From contig JAQUST010000002.1 of assembly GCA_028710495.1 (NCBI GenBank), positions 97,577-130,013 on the forward strand: a stretch of 32,437 bases of DNA. Reading direction: 5' to 3'. The notes under the pieces were generated by a model that saw nothing but the letters and a program-made list of their open reading frames with translations, was not told the origin of the DNA and made no database searches. Made by a program: the position numbers and the translations under genes. Position 1 is the first letter of the stretch, and the number at the start of each line of letters is the position of its first letter. Positions 25,499 through 32,437 of this stretch are shown here, piece by piece. The stretch is from Clostridia bacterium. GTDB lineage: Bacteria > Bacillota > Clostridia > Christensenellales > CAG-917.

Positions 25499-27025
25499 TC
25501 ACTTCTTCGCAAACGGAGTCGTATTTCTTCCGTAAGTATTGTTGAGTTCAAGATAATAGTTGCGGTCGATTGACAAAATGGCGTCATACGGCACACGGAA
25601 TTTCCAATTTCCTTCTGCAACGCCAGGGGTGTTTATTCTAGTATCGCCACCATAACCCAGCAAATCCTGAAGCGGAATAACTGCAAGTGATGAAGACGAA
25701 GCTATCACAGTTTTTGTTATAGCTTTAACCGATTGACAGTATGGACCGCCTGCTCCCCAACCCGCATCTGTAGCGCCACAATACTTCAACACAAATTTTC
25801 GTGCCTGCTCATTCAAATCGTATAACCAACCAAGCGTCGTGTTGTTGTCATGCGTTCCAGTGTATGCAACAGAATTTACATCATAGTTGTGGGGAAGATG
25901 GGTCGAGGGTGTTCCATCAAATCCAAATTGAAATATCTTCATATTTGGAAATTTGGTTTCTTCAACAAACTCAACAACTTCTTCTGTCAGCAACCCCAAA
26001 TCTTCAACAATAATGCGCGCATTCTTGTTGTCTTTTTTTATATAATTGACAAGTTCCATACCTGCGCCCATTTCCCAATGACCGTTGACGGCAGTGTCTT
26101 TGTCTTCAGGTGGAATTGAAAAATAATTGTAGAATGCTCTGAAGTGGTCAAGACGAAGTGCATCGTAGACTTTCAAGCAATGCGAAATACGCTTTCTCCA
26201 CCATGAGAACTTGTTTCCGCGCATTTTTTCAATGTCATAGAGTGGATTTCCCCATATTTGCCCGTTCGCAGCAAAAACATCTGGAGGCACACCTGCTATT
26301 GCTTTAGGTCGCATATTTTCATCGAGTTGGAAATCATCTCTGTTTGCCCAAACATCAACGCTGTCAGTCGCAACATAAAACGGAATATCTCCGATTATGC
26401 CAACTCCGCGCGCATTGATTTTATCTTTGAGAGCAAACCATTCACGATAGAACTCAAACTGCTCAAACTTATAAAATTCTATTCTTTTTTCATATTCTTT
26501 TTTTGCTTTTTCAACAGCTTTTGGTTCGTGTTTGGCAAGATTTTCTTCCCAATTCCACCATTCTGTGCCTTGTTCTTCTGCAACTGCCTGAAACAATGCA
26601 TAGTCATCAAGCCAGTATGCTTCTTCCTTCGAATATTTATCAATTTGGACTTGTATTTTAGGAGTTATATGCTGGTAGGCAACTTCGAGTATCCATTTGC
26701 GTTTTTCTTTTGCAAATTCATAATTGACTTGATACATATCTCCGTGATACTTTGCGCTGTCAGCTTCCTCTTGATTTATCAGACCGAAGTCCATAAGCTC
26801 AAATGGGTTTATATACAAATTGTTGCCCGCATAAGATGAAATCCCACAATATGGTGAGTTGCCCCAACCTATTGAAGTAATCGGCAAAACCTGCCACCAG
26901 TGAAAACCCATATCTGCGATGTTAGAAGCAAAAAACTCCGCATCACGCGAAAAACATCCGATACCAAACTTGCTGGGGAGTGAAGATATATTGCACAATA
27001 CTCCAGCGGATCTCTCGAAAATCAT
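25499..27025 (-). CDS. malQ: 4-alpha-glucanotransferase
   Basis: The 508-residue GH77 amylomaltase moves glucan segments between maltodextrins. Visible are the N-terminal SAGVLCNISSLPSKFGIG, the substrate-site stretch WQVLPITSIGWGNSPY, the nucleophile in LRLDHFRAF (about 292), the acid/base in VEDLGLLTEE (about 342) and TGTHDNNTTLGW (about 392). Length is normal. ATG 27025 lies nine bases after the hom stop, with its AAGGAGAA overlapping that gap, so hom, malQ and the transferase form one transcript. No phosphorylase or maltodextrin transporter is nearby. Confidence 0.95.
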   Translation of the reverse strand: MIFERSAGVLCNISSLPSKFGIGCFSRDAEFFASNIADMGFHWWQVLPITSIGWGNSPYCGISSYAGNNLYINPFELMDFGLINQEEADSAKYHGDMYQVNYEFAKEKRKWILEVAYQHITPKIQVQIDKYSKEEAYWLDDYALFQAVAEEQGTEWWNWEENLAKHEPKAVEKAKKEYEKRIEFYKFEQFEFYREWFALKDKINARGVGIIGDIPFYVATDSVDVWANRDDFQLDENMRPKAIAGVPPDVFAANGQIWGNPLYDIEKMRGNKFSWWRKRISHCLKVYDALRLDHFRAFYNYFSIPPEDKDTAVNGHWEMGAGMELVNYIKKDNKNARIIVEDLGLLTEEVVEFVEETKFPNMKIFQFGFDGTPSTHLPHNYDVNSVAYTGTHDNNTTLGWLYDLNEQARKFVLKYCGATDAGWGAGGPYCQSVKAITKTVIASSSSLAVIPLQDLLGYGGDTRINTPGVAEGNWKFRVPYDAILSIDRNYYLELNNTYGRNTTPFAKK

Positions 27026-27034
27026 ATTTTCTCC

Positions 27035-28318
27035 TTAGTCCTCTTCAACACGAATAACCGCACGAATGGCATCGACACCTGCAAGTTTGCTCATTTCGGC
27101 TACTGTTTTCTTAATTGTGCTTGTCTTTGTTGCTGAAGTGACAAACACGATTGGTACTGAATGCAATTTGTTTGAGTTGCGCTGAACAACAGACAACAAA
27201 TTGACATTGTTCTTGCCAAAAATATTAGCTATTTTGCCGAGCGTGCCTTCCTCATCATTGGCAGTTATGCGAATGTAATATTTTGAAGAAAAATCCGAAA
27301 TAAAATCGTTATCATTGATTTCAGTTTCTTCCATAAATGGATAACGGTCGGGGGTTTCTTTTTTTGCAGCAAATATAATATCTGAAACAATAGCGCTACC
27401 TGTTGGAAGCGCGCCAGCGCCCCTGCCATACAGCATAATATCATCAACAGCATCTCCATTCAAAAACACTGCATTAAATGATCCCGAAACTGATGCTAGC
27501 GGATGAGTTGAAGGGACAAAAACAGGATGAACACGCGCCTCTATTTTCCCGTTTTTACATTTTGAAATCGCAAGAAGTTTGAGTGTCATTCCAAGCTCTT
27601 TGCCTATGTTAATATCGCAAACGCTAATATCTGAAATACCTTCACGAAAAACTTTTTCTAGCGGCACTCTTTTGTGATAAGCAAGCGATGACAAAATACT
27701 AAGTTTGTATGCAGCATCAAATCCTTCGACATCAGCTGTCGGGTCAAGCTCGGCAAAGCCAAGTTCTTGAGCAGATTTGAGTGCGTCTTCATACGCAGTT
27801 CCACTTTCACTCATACTTGAAAGAATATAGTTGGTTGTACCGTTTATAATTCCTTTTATTTGAAGGATATGATTGCCTTGCATTCCTTCAGTCAGTGTGC
27901 GGATAATAGGAACACCGCCAACGCAGCTTGCTTCAAAATAAAGCCCTGCATTTCCCTTTTTTGCCGCCGCCTCAAGTTCAGTCCAATGCTTTGCAAACAA
28001 CTCTTTGTTTGCCGTGACAATGCTTTTGCCTGCTTCAAGCGCCTTAATCAAGAATGTGCGCGCAGGTTCGATTCCGCCAAAAAACTCCGCGATTATTTTT
28101 ATATTCGGATTATTTACTACAGCATCTATGTCTGTGGAAACAATAGAAAGGTCAACACCCAGTTCCTCACATCTTTTAATATTTTTTTCGAGAATTTGCA
28201 TAACTTCTACATCAAGATTTTGTGTTTTCTTAAAATATTCGCGATTCTTGGTCAAAATTTCGTAGGTTCCGCCGCCAACAGTACCGAGACCGAGTAGTGC
28301 AACTCCAATTTTTTTCAT
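27035..28318 (-). CDS. hom: Homoserine dehydrogenase
   Basis: The 427-residue NAD(P)-dependent enzyme reduces aspartate semialdehyde to homoserine for threonine and methionine. It shows GLGTVG (10-15, nucleotide fold), TANKELFAKH with K105, KGIINGTTNYILS, and the catalytic region DPTADVEGFDAAYKL. The C-terminal ACT domain (about 348-425, YYIRITANDEEGTLGKIA) implies feedback by threonine. ATG 28318 follows GGAAGGAGAG. It heads the operon hom-malQ-phosphopantetheinyl transferase. thrB and thrC are not in the window. Confidence 0.95.
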   Translation of the reverse strand: MKKIGVALLGLGTVGGGTYEILTKNREYFKKTQNLDVEVMQILEKNIKRCEELGVDLSIVSTDIDAVVNNPNIKIIAEFFGGIEPARTFLIKALEAGKSIVTANKELFAKHWTELEAAAKKGNAGLYFEASCVGGVPIIRTLTEGMQGNHILQIKGIINGTTNYILSSMSESGTAYEDALKSAQELGFAELDPTADVEGFDAAYKLSILSSLAYHKRVPLEKVFREGISDISVCDINIGKELGMTLKLLAISKCKNGKIEARVHPVFVPSTHPLASVSGSFNAVFLNGDAVDDIMLYGRGAGALPTGSAIVSDIIFAAKKETPDRYPFMEETEINDNDFISDFSSKYYIRITANDEEGTLGKIANIFGKNNVNLLSVVQRNSNKLHSVPIVFVTSATKTSTIKKTVAEMSKLAGVDAIRAVIRVEED

Positions 28319-28488
28319 CAGGACTCTCCTTCCAATTCTTATGTGTTTGTCAATTAGTTTTTTGCTCTGCTAAATTTGATTTATTAGCCACATTAGATAT
28401 AACTTATGTGTTTTATTATCTTATAATTTTTTGACTTCTATTTTATATTTATAACTTAATTTTATTTATAACTTATACTTTTTGGTAA

Positions 28489-28678
28489 GCTATTTTGTTC
28501 AACTCGCAGATATAAATGACTTTGCTCAAATGAATTATTATTTCGGTTTGAATAATTACTTTTTTTATGACGCTTGACGCATAATTCTTTCTATTTGTTC
28601 AGCTCATAAATATAAATGATTTATATGGTGTTTGACACATACTGCTTTCTATTTGTTCAGCTCGTAGATATATTTGAG
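28489..28678. repeat. Three copies of the coaX 3' end
   Basis: The word CTATTTGTTCAGCTCGTAGA, which contains the coaX stop (28649-28651) and its last codons, recurs at 28591 with minor changes and at 28490 as CTATTTTGTTCAACTCGCAGA. The two nearest copies share about 46 bases (28575-28620 and 28633-28678) at a 58-base period, running both sides of the stop. The rest of the 330-base gap (28319-28488) is AT-rich; I see no firm hom promoter in it. Confidence 0.82.
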
Positions 28679-29422
28679 CCCTTTCAAAGCAAGTGCACGG
28701 TCAATTATATCAATAAGTGTATCATCTACTGTTTCTATAAGTTCAGACAAACCTCCGGTTGCAACAACCTTTGCGTTTTCCATACCTTGTTCCATTCGAA
28801 TTTTTTCAATGAGTCCTTTGACTAGTCCCGCATAACCATAAACGATACCCGATTGCATACAAGTTCGAGTGTTTGTGCCAATTGCATTCTCAGGCTTAAT
28901 AAGCTCAATTCTGGGCAGTTTTGCTGTTGTATTGACAAGGCTTTCCGTTGCAGTCTTAATTCCGGGAGCAATCGCACCTCCAAGAAAAATTCCGTCATTG
29001 TTGATAGCATTAAAAGTTGTTGCTGAGCCAAAATCCACGACAATTATCGGTCCACCGTAAAAATGAAAGGCCGCAGCACTTTCAACAATTCTATCCGCAC
29101 CGAGCTCGCCTGGGTGGTCATACAAAATCTCAATACCCGTTTTGATTGAACTATCAACAAAAATTGGTTTTAAGTCTTTCATATAATAACTGCACATATG
29201 TTCAATCGTGTAATTGAGCGATGGCGCAACAGATGAAATAATAATTCCTGTTATATTCTCAAAAGTGACACCCTTTGATGCTAGCAAGTCAAAAACCACC
29301 ATACCGTATTCATCAGCAGTGCGTGAATTTTCAGTTGACATTCGCCAGCTACTTTGCAATATTTCGCCTTTGTAAATACCAATTTTTACGTTTGTATTTC
29401 CTATGTCCATAACTAGCAGCAT
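28649..29422 (-). CDS. coaX: Type III pantothenate kinase
   Basis: The 257-residue ASKHA-fold kinase phosphorylates pantothenate, the first step to coenzyme A. The phosphate loop DIGNTNVKIG is at 6-15, the motif GELGADRI lies near residue 106, and the second phosphate motif is VDFGSATTFNAI, followed by GGAIAPG. ATG 29422 follows AAAAGGGG. It stands alone on the minus strand. It supplies CoA, the donor for the phosphopantetheinyl transferase 3 kb away, but there is no operon link. Confidence 0.95.
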   Translation of the reverse strand: MLLVMDIGNTNVKIGIYKGEILQSSWRMSTENSRTADEYGMVVFDLLASKGVTFENITGIIISSVAPSLNYTIEHMCSYYMKDLKPIFVDSSIKTGIEILYDHPGELGADRIVESAAAFHFYGGPIIVVDFGSATTFNAINNDGIFLGGAIAPGIKTATESLVNTTAKLPRIELIKPENAIGTNTRTCMQSGIVYGYAGLVKGLIEKIRMEQGMENAKVVATGGLSELIETVDDTLIDIIDRALALKGLKYIYELNK

Positions 29423-29499
29423 ATTTGACCCCTTTTTGTGGGTATTGATTTGTAATAATGTTTTACAATATTATAGTTCTTATTACAAAACTATATATT

Positions 29500-29528
29500 A
29501 GTATAACAAAACATACCGATTTTTTCAA
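29500..29528 (-). promoter_or_regulatory. Promoter of coaX
   Basis: On the minus strand TTGAAA (29528-29523) and TATACT (29505-29500) are 17 bases apart, about 80 bases before ATG 29422. Confidence 0.6.
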
Positions 29529-29564
29529 GTCAAATTAGGGAATATAAAATATATTATTATCCGA

Positions 29565-30029
29565 CTAATTGTGAAGCGCAATAACGAAAGCTAGAATAAA
29601 CAAGAATGAATGCCACAAAGCTATAGGGAAATATACAATTGCGCACAGGCTGTCACGCATAAATAGTAGTACAGAAATGGTTATGCTTAAGGCGAATATA
29701 ATAGCAATTATTGCAGTTGCAATATATATCTGCTGGAAGTAGAAAAATGTCATTATAAATAATATTGAAAAGACTCCGTCTAAAATAATAAATATAAATT
29801 GAAGACCGAATTTTCTGTTTACAATTAGGCGCGCCAACACTATTGAAATAAGTACATAGCTTATAGTTTCGCACAACTCATATACGAATATATTTGGCAT
29901 AAAAGAAGGTTTATTTAGCAAATTGAACCAATTAACATCTATTTTGAAGAAAAATGACGAAAACCACGCTATAATAAGCGTGTAGAAAATTGCAGTTACA
30001 AGTCCTATTAGCCATTTATAAAATCTCAT
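29565..30029 (-). CDS. TspO/MBR-family membrane protein
   Basis: The 154-residue protein has five hydrophobic segments, the TspO topology. The family's helix-1/2 loop signature W-x-x-x-L-x-K-P-x-F-x-P is present as WFNLLNKPSFMP (34-45). The C-terminus, FPIALWHSFLFILAFVIALHN, resembles the typical P-x-x-x-W-x-x-F...LN ending. TspO proteins bind tetrapyrroles and sterol-like ligands; the bacterial role is still debated. Overall similarity outside these motifs looks low, so this is a divergent member. ATG 30029 is preceded only by a weak GGGG. Confidence 0.65.
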   Translation of the reverse strand: MRFYKWLIGLVTAIFYTLIIAWFSSFFFKIDVNWFNLLNKPSFMPNIFVYELCETISYVLISIVLARLIVNRKFGLQFIFIILDGVFSILFIMTFFYFQQIYIATAIIAIIFALSITISVLLFMRDSLCAIVYFPIALWHSFLFILAFVIALHN

Positions 30030-30413
30030 TGCATTGCCCCAAATATTCTATTTTTGGCAAGGCAATATTATGAGGATTTTGTCTAAGTAAAAGATTGCGT
30101 AAAATATTTCACACCTATAATTCAGTCGGAATCTAGCTCAAACTTTTTGCATTATACAATATGTATTTTCGAATATTTCAGCATCAAACTTTTGAGGATT
30201 CCAGTTACAAACTGACTTAGTATTTTTCTCTTATCTAATTTATTAGTAGAATATTTATTCTCAACAGAATTATATTAACCTCTGTTCAATCCAATTTAGT
30301 TTATTGCATGTACTCAGTCAATATATTAATTTCATAAAGCAAGATTGTTTACGAAAAATATAATAATACAAAATGTATACTGAAGATAAATCAATGATTA
30401 TGCTGTTCAGGCA
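30030..30413. other. Gene-free AT-rich stretch between the TspO-like and Cys/Gly genes
   Basis: No convincing coding frame, RNA gene or repeat array is visible. A TATAAT reading on the minus strand near 30153 may be the -10 of the TspO-like gene, but no matching -35 is seen. Confidence 0.4.
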
Positions 30414-30450
30414 AAAATTAAACCCGACTTTTTGAGTCGGGCTTAATTTT
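30414..30450 (-). terminator. Terminator of the Cys/Gly protein gene
   Basis: CCCGACT (30423-30429) pairs with AGTCGGG (30435-30441). The stem extends through AAAATTAA/TTAATTTT with one mismatch. On the minus strand the hairpin is followed by a TTTAATTTTT-type run. Confidence 0.8.
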
Positions 30451-30482
30451 GTGTTTGCCACTATGTAGTCATTTAGTAGATC

Positions 30483-30692
30483 CTATTTGCAACCGTAATT
30501 GCCGCCACATCCGCCGCCGCAGCAGCATAGAATAAGTATCAACCACAGACAATCACATCCGCCGCCGCCAAATCCGCCACCGAATCCGCCGCCGCCGCAT
30601 CCGCCGCCACCGCCGCAGCAGCACAGAAGAAGAATTAACCAAAGGCAGTCACATCCGCCACCGCATCCGTTGTTATTAAAAAATCCGTTCAT
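30483..30692 (-). CDS. Small Cys/Gly-rich protein with two CDCLWLIL-CCC-Gly modules
   Basis: The 69-residue protein contains two near-identical modules: GGCDCLWLILLLCCCGGGGG (about 12-31) and GGCDCLWLILILCCCGGGCG (about 44-63), joined by a Gly/Cys/Phe linker. In each, a short hydrophobic stretch of LWLIL type is bracketed by CDC and CCC. ATG 30692 is certain: a strong AGGAGG lies just upstream. There is no signal peptide, but each hydrophobic core could sit in a membrane. From memory it resembles short Firmicutes proteins sometimes labelled 'chorion class high-cysteine HCB protein 13'; their function is unknown. Metal binding, disulfide networks or coat assembly are guesses. It has its own terminator. 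Confidence 0.82.
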   Translation of the reverse strand: MNGFFNNNGCGGGCDCLWLILLLCCCGGGGGCGGGGFGGGFGGGGCDCLWLILILCCCGGGCGGNYGCK

Positions 30693-30729
30693 TTTAGAAC
30701 CTCCTGATATTATTTGGATTTCTCCATAC

Positions 30730-30784
30730 TTCACTTTACGCAGAGTGAAAAAATATTGTTCCAAAAAATTCGATAAGTTTGGAA
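30730..30784. promoter_or_regulatory. Two inverted repeats between the Cys/Gly gene and glyS
   Basis: TTCACT-N8-AGTGAA (30730-30749) and TTCCAAA-N12-TTTGGAA (30759-30765, 30778-30784) lie in the divergent region, the second just upstream of the glyS -35. Either could be an operator or a leader hairpin for the Cys/Gly gene. Confidence 0.4.
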
Positions 30785-30787
30785 TAC

Positions 30788-30816
30788 TTGACATACTTTG
30801 TTAAATATACTATTAT
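30788..30816 (+). promoter_or_regulatory. Promoter of glyS
   Basis: A perfect TTGACA (30788-30793) and TATTAT (30811-30816) are separated by 17 bases. The start near 30823 gives a 59-base leader, too short for a glycine T-box. Confidence 0.85.
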
Positions 30817-30881
30817 CTTGGAAGCATGCTGATAATGCAATATACCGTTCACGCACTCCAGCGCGGACAAAAGGAACTCTT

Positions 30882-32264
30882 ATGGCAAAACTTACAATGG
30901 ACAAGCTGGTCGCACTCTGCAAAAACCGTGGTTTTATCTTCTCAGGAAGTGAAATATATGGTGGACTTGCAAACACTTGGGACTACGGCCCACTCGGCGT
31001 TGCTTTGAAAAACAATATAAAAGCCTGCTGGTGGAAAAAATTTGTTACTGAAAGCCCGCTGAATGTCGGCGTTGATTGCGCTATTCTTATGAATCCTATG
31101 GTATGGCAAGCATCAGGTCATATCGGCGGTTTTTCCGACCCTCTTATGGATTGCAAATCTTGCAAATCTCGCCATCGTGCAGATCAACTTATTGAGGACT
31201 ACAACAACCGCAAGAACATTGAGATGAGCATTGCAGGTTGGACAAACGAACAAATGGAGCAATATATAATAGACAAGGCAATTCCCTGCCCTGTCTGCGG
31301 GAAATCTGATTTCACAGGCGTCCGCAAATTTAACCTTATGTTCAAAACATTCCAAGGCGTGACCGAAGATACTTCTTCGGTTGTCTATCTAAGACCTGAA
31401 ACTGCGCAAGGAATATTTGTCAATTTCAAAAATGTCCAACGCACCTCACGCAAAAAAGTACCGTTTGGCATAGCGCAAATTGGAAAGAGTTTTAGAAATG
31501 AAATCACTCCCGGTAATTTTACTTTCAGAACCCGCGAATTTGAACAAATGGAACTTGAATTTTTCTGCAAACCTGGAACTGACCTTGAATGGTTTATGTA
31601 CTGGAAAAATTTCTGCCATCAATGGTTGCTTGAATTGGGTATGAAAAGTGACAATTTGAAACTCCGCGACCACAATGCAGAAGAACTTTGCTTTTATTCA
31701 AAAGCAACTACTGACTTCGAATTTTTGTTTCCTTTTGGTTGGGGCGAACTTTGGGGCGTTGCAGACCGCACGGACTACGATTTGAACCAACACGCAAAGA
31801 CCAGTGGAAAAGATATGCAATATATTGACCCTGTGACAAACGAAAAGTATGTGCCATATGTTATCGAGCCATCTCTCGGCGCTGACCGTGTCACACTAGC
31901 TTTTCTTTGCGACGCATACGATGAAGAGGAACTCGAAGGAGAAACCCGCATTGTGTTGCATTTGCACCACGCACTTGCTCCAATAAAAGTTGCAGTTTTG
32001 CCACTTCAAAAACAACTGAATGAAAAGGCTGATGAAATTTTCACTGCCCTGTCCAAAAAATTTGCTTGCGAATTTGATGGAGCTGGTTCAATCGGGAAAC
32101 GCTATCGCCGTCAAGATGAGGTCGGAACGCCATTTTGCGTAACAATCGACTTTGATACTTTGGAAGATAATACCGTTACCGTTCGCGAGCGCGATACGAT
32201 GGCACAAATTCGAATCAATATCGACCAACTCGAAGAATATATCACAAATCAGCTCGAATATTAG
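30882..32264 (+). CDS. glyS: Glycyl-tRNA synthetase (single-chain, dimeric type)
   Basis: The 460-residue class II synthetase charges tRNA-Gly. The N-terminal [21 protein letters not shown] is the family hallmark. A four-cysteine zinc site is visible at C91-x2-C94 and C136-x2-C139. Motif 2 reads [19 protein letters not shown]; motif 3 has GADR (VTLAFL follows). The C-terminal anticodon-binding domain starts near IKVAVLPLQ. This is the alpha-2 type, not the alpha2-beta2 GlyQS type. ATG 30882 follows AAAAGGA; an upstream in-frame start would lie at the promoter and is rejected. Confidence 0.96.
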   Translation: MAKLTMDKLVALCKNRGFIFSGSEIYGGLANTWDYGPLGVALKNNIKACWWKKFVTESPLNVGVDCAILMNPMVWQASGHIGGFSDPLMDCKSCKSRHRADQLIEDYNNRKNIEMSIAGWTNEQMEQYIIDKAIPCPVCGKSDFTGVRKFNLMFKTFQGVTEDTSSVVYLRPETAQGIFVNFKNVQRTSRKKVPFGIAQIGKSFRNEITPGNFTFRTREFEQMELEFFCKPGTDLEWFMYWKNFCHQWLLELGMKSDNLKLRDHNAEELCFYSKATTDFEFLFPFGWGELWGVADRTDYDLNQHAKTSGKDMQYIDPVTNEKYVPYVIEPSLGADRVTLAFLCDAYDEEELEGETRIVLHLHHALAPIKVAVLPLQKQLNEKADEIFTALSKKFACEFDGAGSIGKRYRRQDEVGTPFCVTIDFDTLEDNTVTVRERDTMAQIRINIDQLEEYITNQLEY

Positions 32265-32326
32265 TCTAGGTTTGAATAAATAGTTTCGGACTAGAATATT
32301 AGTTTATAGCTGAAACTAGTTTTGGA
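32253..32326. repeat. 38-base repeat including the glyS stop
   Basis: CTCGAATATTAGTCTAG (32253 on, containing the glyS stop TAG at 32262-32264) recurs as CTAGAATATTAGTTTATAG at 32291. Words such as ACTAGTTTTGG and GTATATTAGCTG continue the pattern to about 32360. The remaining bases to the right edge are AT-rich with no gene. Confidence 0.7.
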
Positions 32327-32437
32327 TTGATTACTAGTTTTGGTATTGTATATTAGCTGTGTGCTTTAACTTTATTTTTGGACTTGAAAATTTAATTCAT
32401 ATTCTGATAATCTATATTTTGTATAATTAATTTCAAA

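Noticed and set aside
25498-25620. N-terminal extension of the phosphopantetheinyl transferase into malQ
   Set aside because: It would overlap 120 bases of malQ, adds residues foreign to the family, and ATG 25497 fits the tight TGATATG junction.
26258-26839. 193-codon plus-strand frame inside malQ
   Set aside because: It is fully antisense to conserved GH77 motifs, with no ribosome site and a composition typical of a shadow frame.
30499-30804. Proline/histidine-rich plus-strand frame opposite the Cys/Gly gene
   Set aside because: It is the antisense of glycine codons (GGN read as CCN), has no ribosome site, and the minus-strand gene has a strong one plus a terminator.
30823-30881. Glycine T-box riboswitch before glyS
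   Set aside because: The leader is only about 59 bases and has no T-box bulge sequence or terminator.
1-32437. Mobile element or genomic island
   Set aside because: No transposase, integrase, flanking tRNA or long inverted repeats; gene content is housekeeping and composition looks uniform by eye.

Overview
The window is AT-rich DNA from a low-GC, Gram-positive-type bacterium, most likely an uncultured clostridial (Firmicutes) lineage. This rests on strong AGGAGG-type ribosome sites, sigma-A promoters with exact 17-base spacers, LxAC lipoproteins, a CdaA-type diadenylate cyclase, a CoaX pantothenate kinase and single-chain glycyl-tRNA synthetase. The lineage is inference; no rRNA gene is present. 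I find no tRNA, rRNA, insertion sequence, phage or CRISPR array.

Layout. 1-6391: the start of a membrane protein with an HEYGH metal motif (cut by the left edge), a fused ABC ATPase/FtsX-type permease, and a CadC/SmtB-type sensor with a perfect operator followed by a Zn/Cd-type P-type ATPase. 6449-12387, minus strand: holA and a coupled membrane protein, cdaA, a DUF1015 protein and aspartate kinase. 12447-18069: a ferritin-like diiron protein, a secreted protein made of two internal repeats, and an amino-acid ABC transporter whose ATPase carries an insert of about 115 residues. 18257-24542, plus strand: a purine-type phosphoribosyltransferase, a lipoprotein, ilvB-ilvN plus a LeuB homologue lacking its NAD-binding motif, and a cysteine-cluster protein. 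24564-30692, minus strand: acpP, a tight hom-malQ-phosphopantetheinyl transferase operon, coaX, a TspO-like protein and a 69-residue Cys/Gly protein built of two copies of a hydrophobic-cysteine module. 30788 to the end: glyS.

How the genes work together. Much of the window is housekeeping metabolism: aspartate kinase and homoserine dehydrogenase (aspartate family), IlvBN (branched-chain), an amino-acid importer, ACP with its likely activating transferase, CoaX (pantothenate to CoA), GlyRS and HolA. The metal-sensor/efflux pair is a self-contained response unit. Biosynthetic genes are scattered one or two at a time and not clustered by pathway.

The most unusual feature is between the genes. 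At least seven intergenic gaps carry a short degenerate tandem repeat that is private to that gap (periods of about 11/33, 20, 38, 44, 47, 58 and 95 bases). In three cases (coaX, glyS and the amino-acid ABC ATPase) the unit includes the last codons and stop of the adjacent gene. The proteins most worth a second look are the Cys/Gly two-module protein, the ATPase insert, the NAD-loop-less LeuB, the diiron protein and the two-repeat secreted protein.
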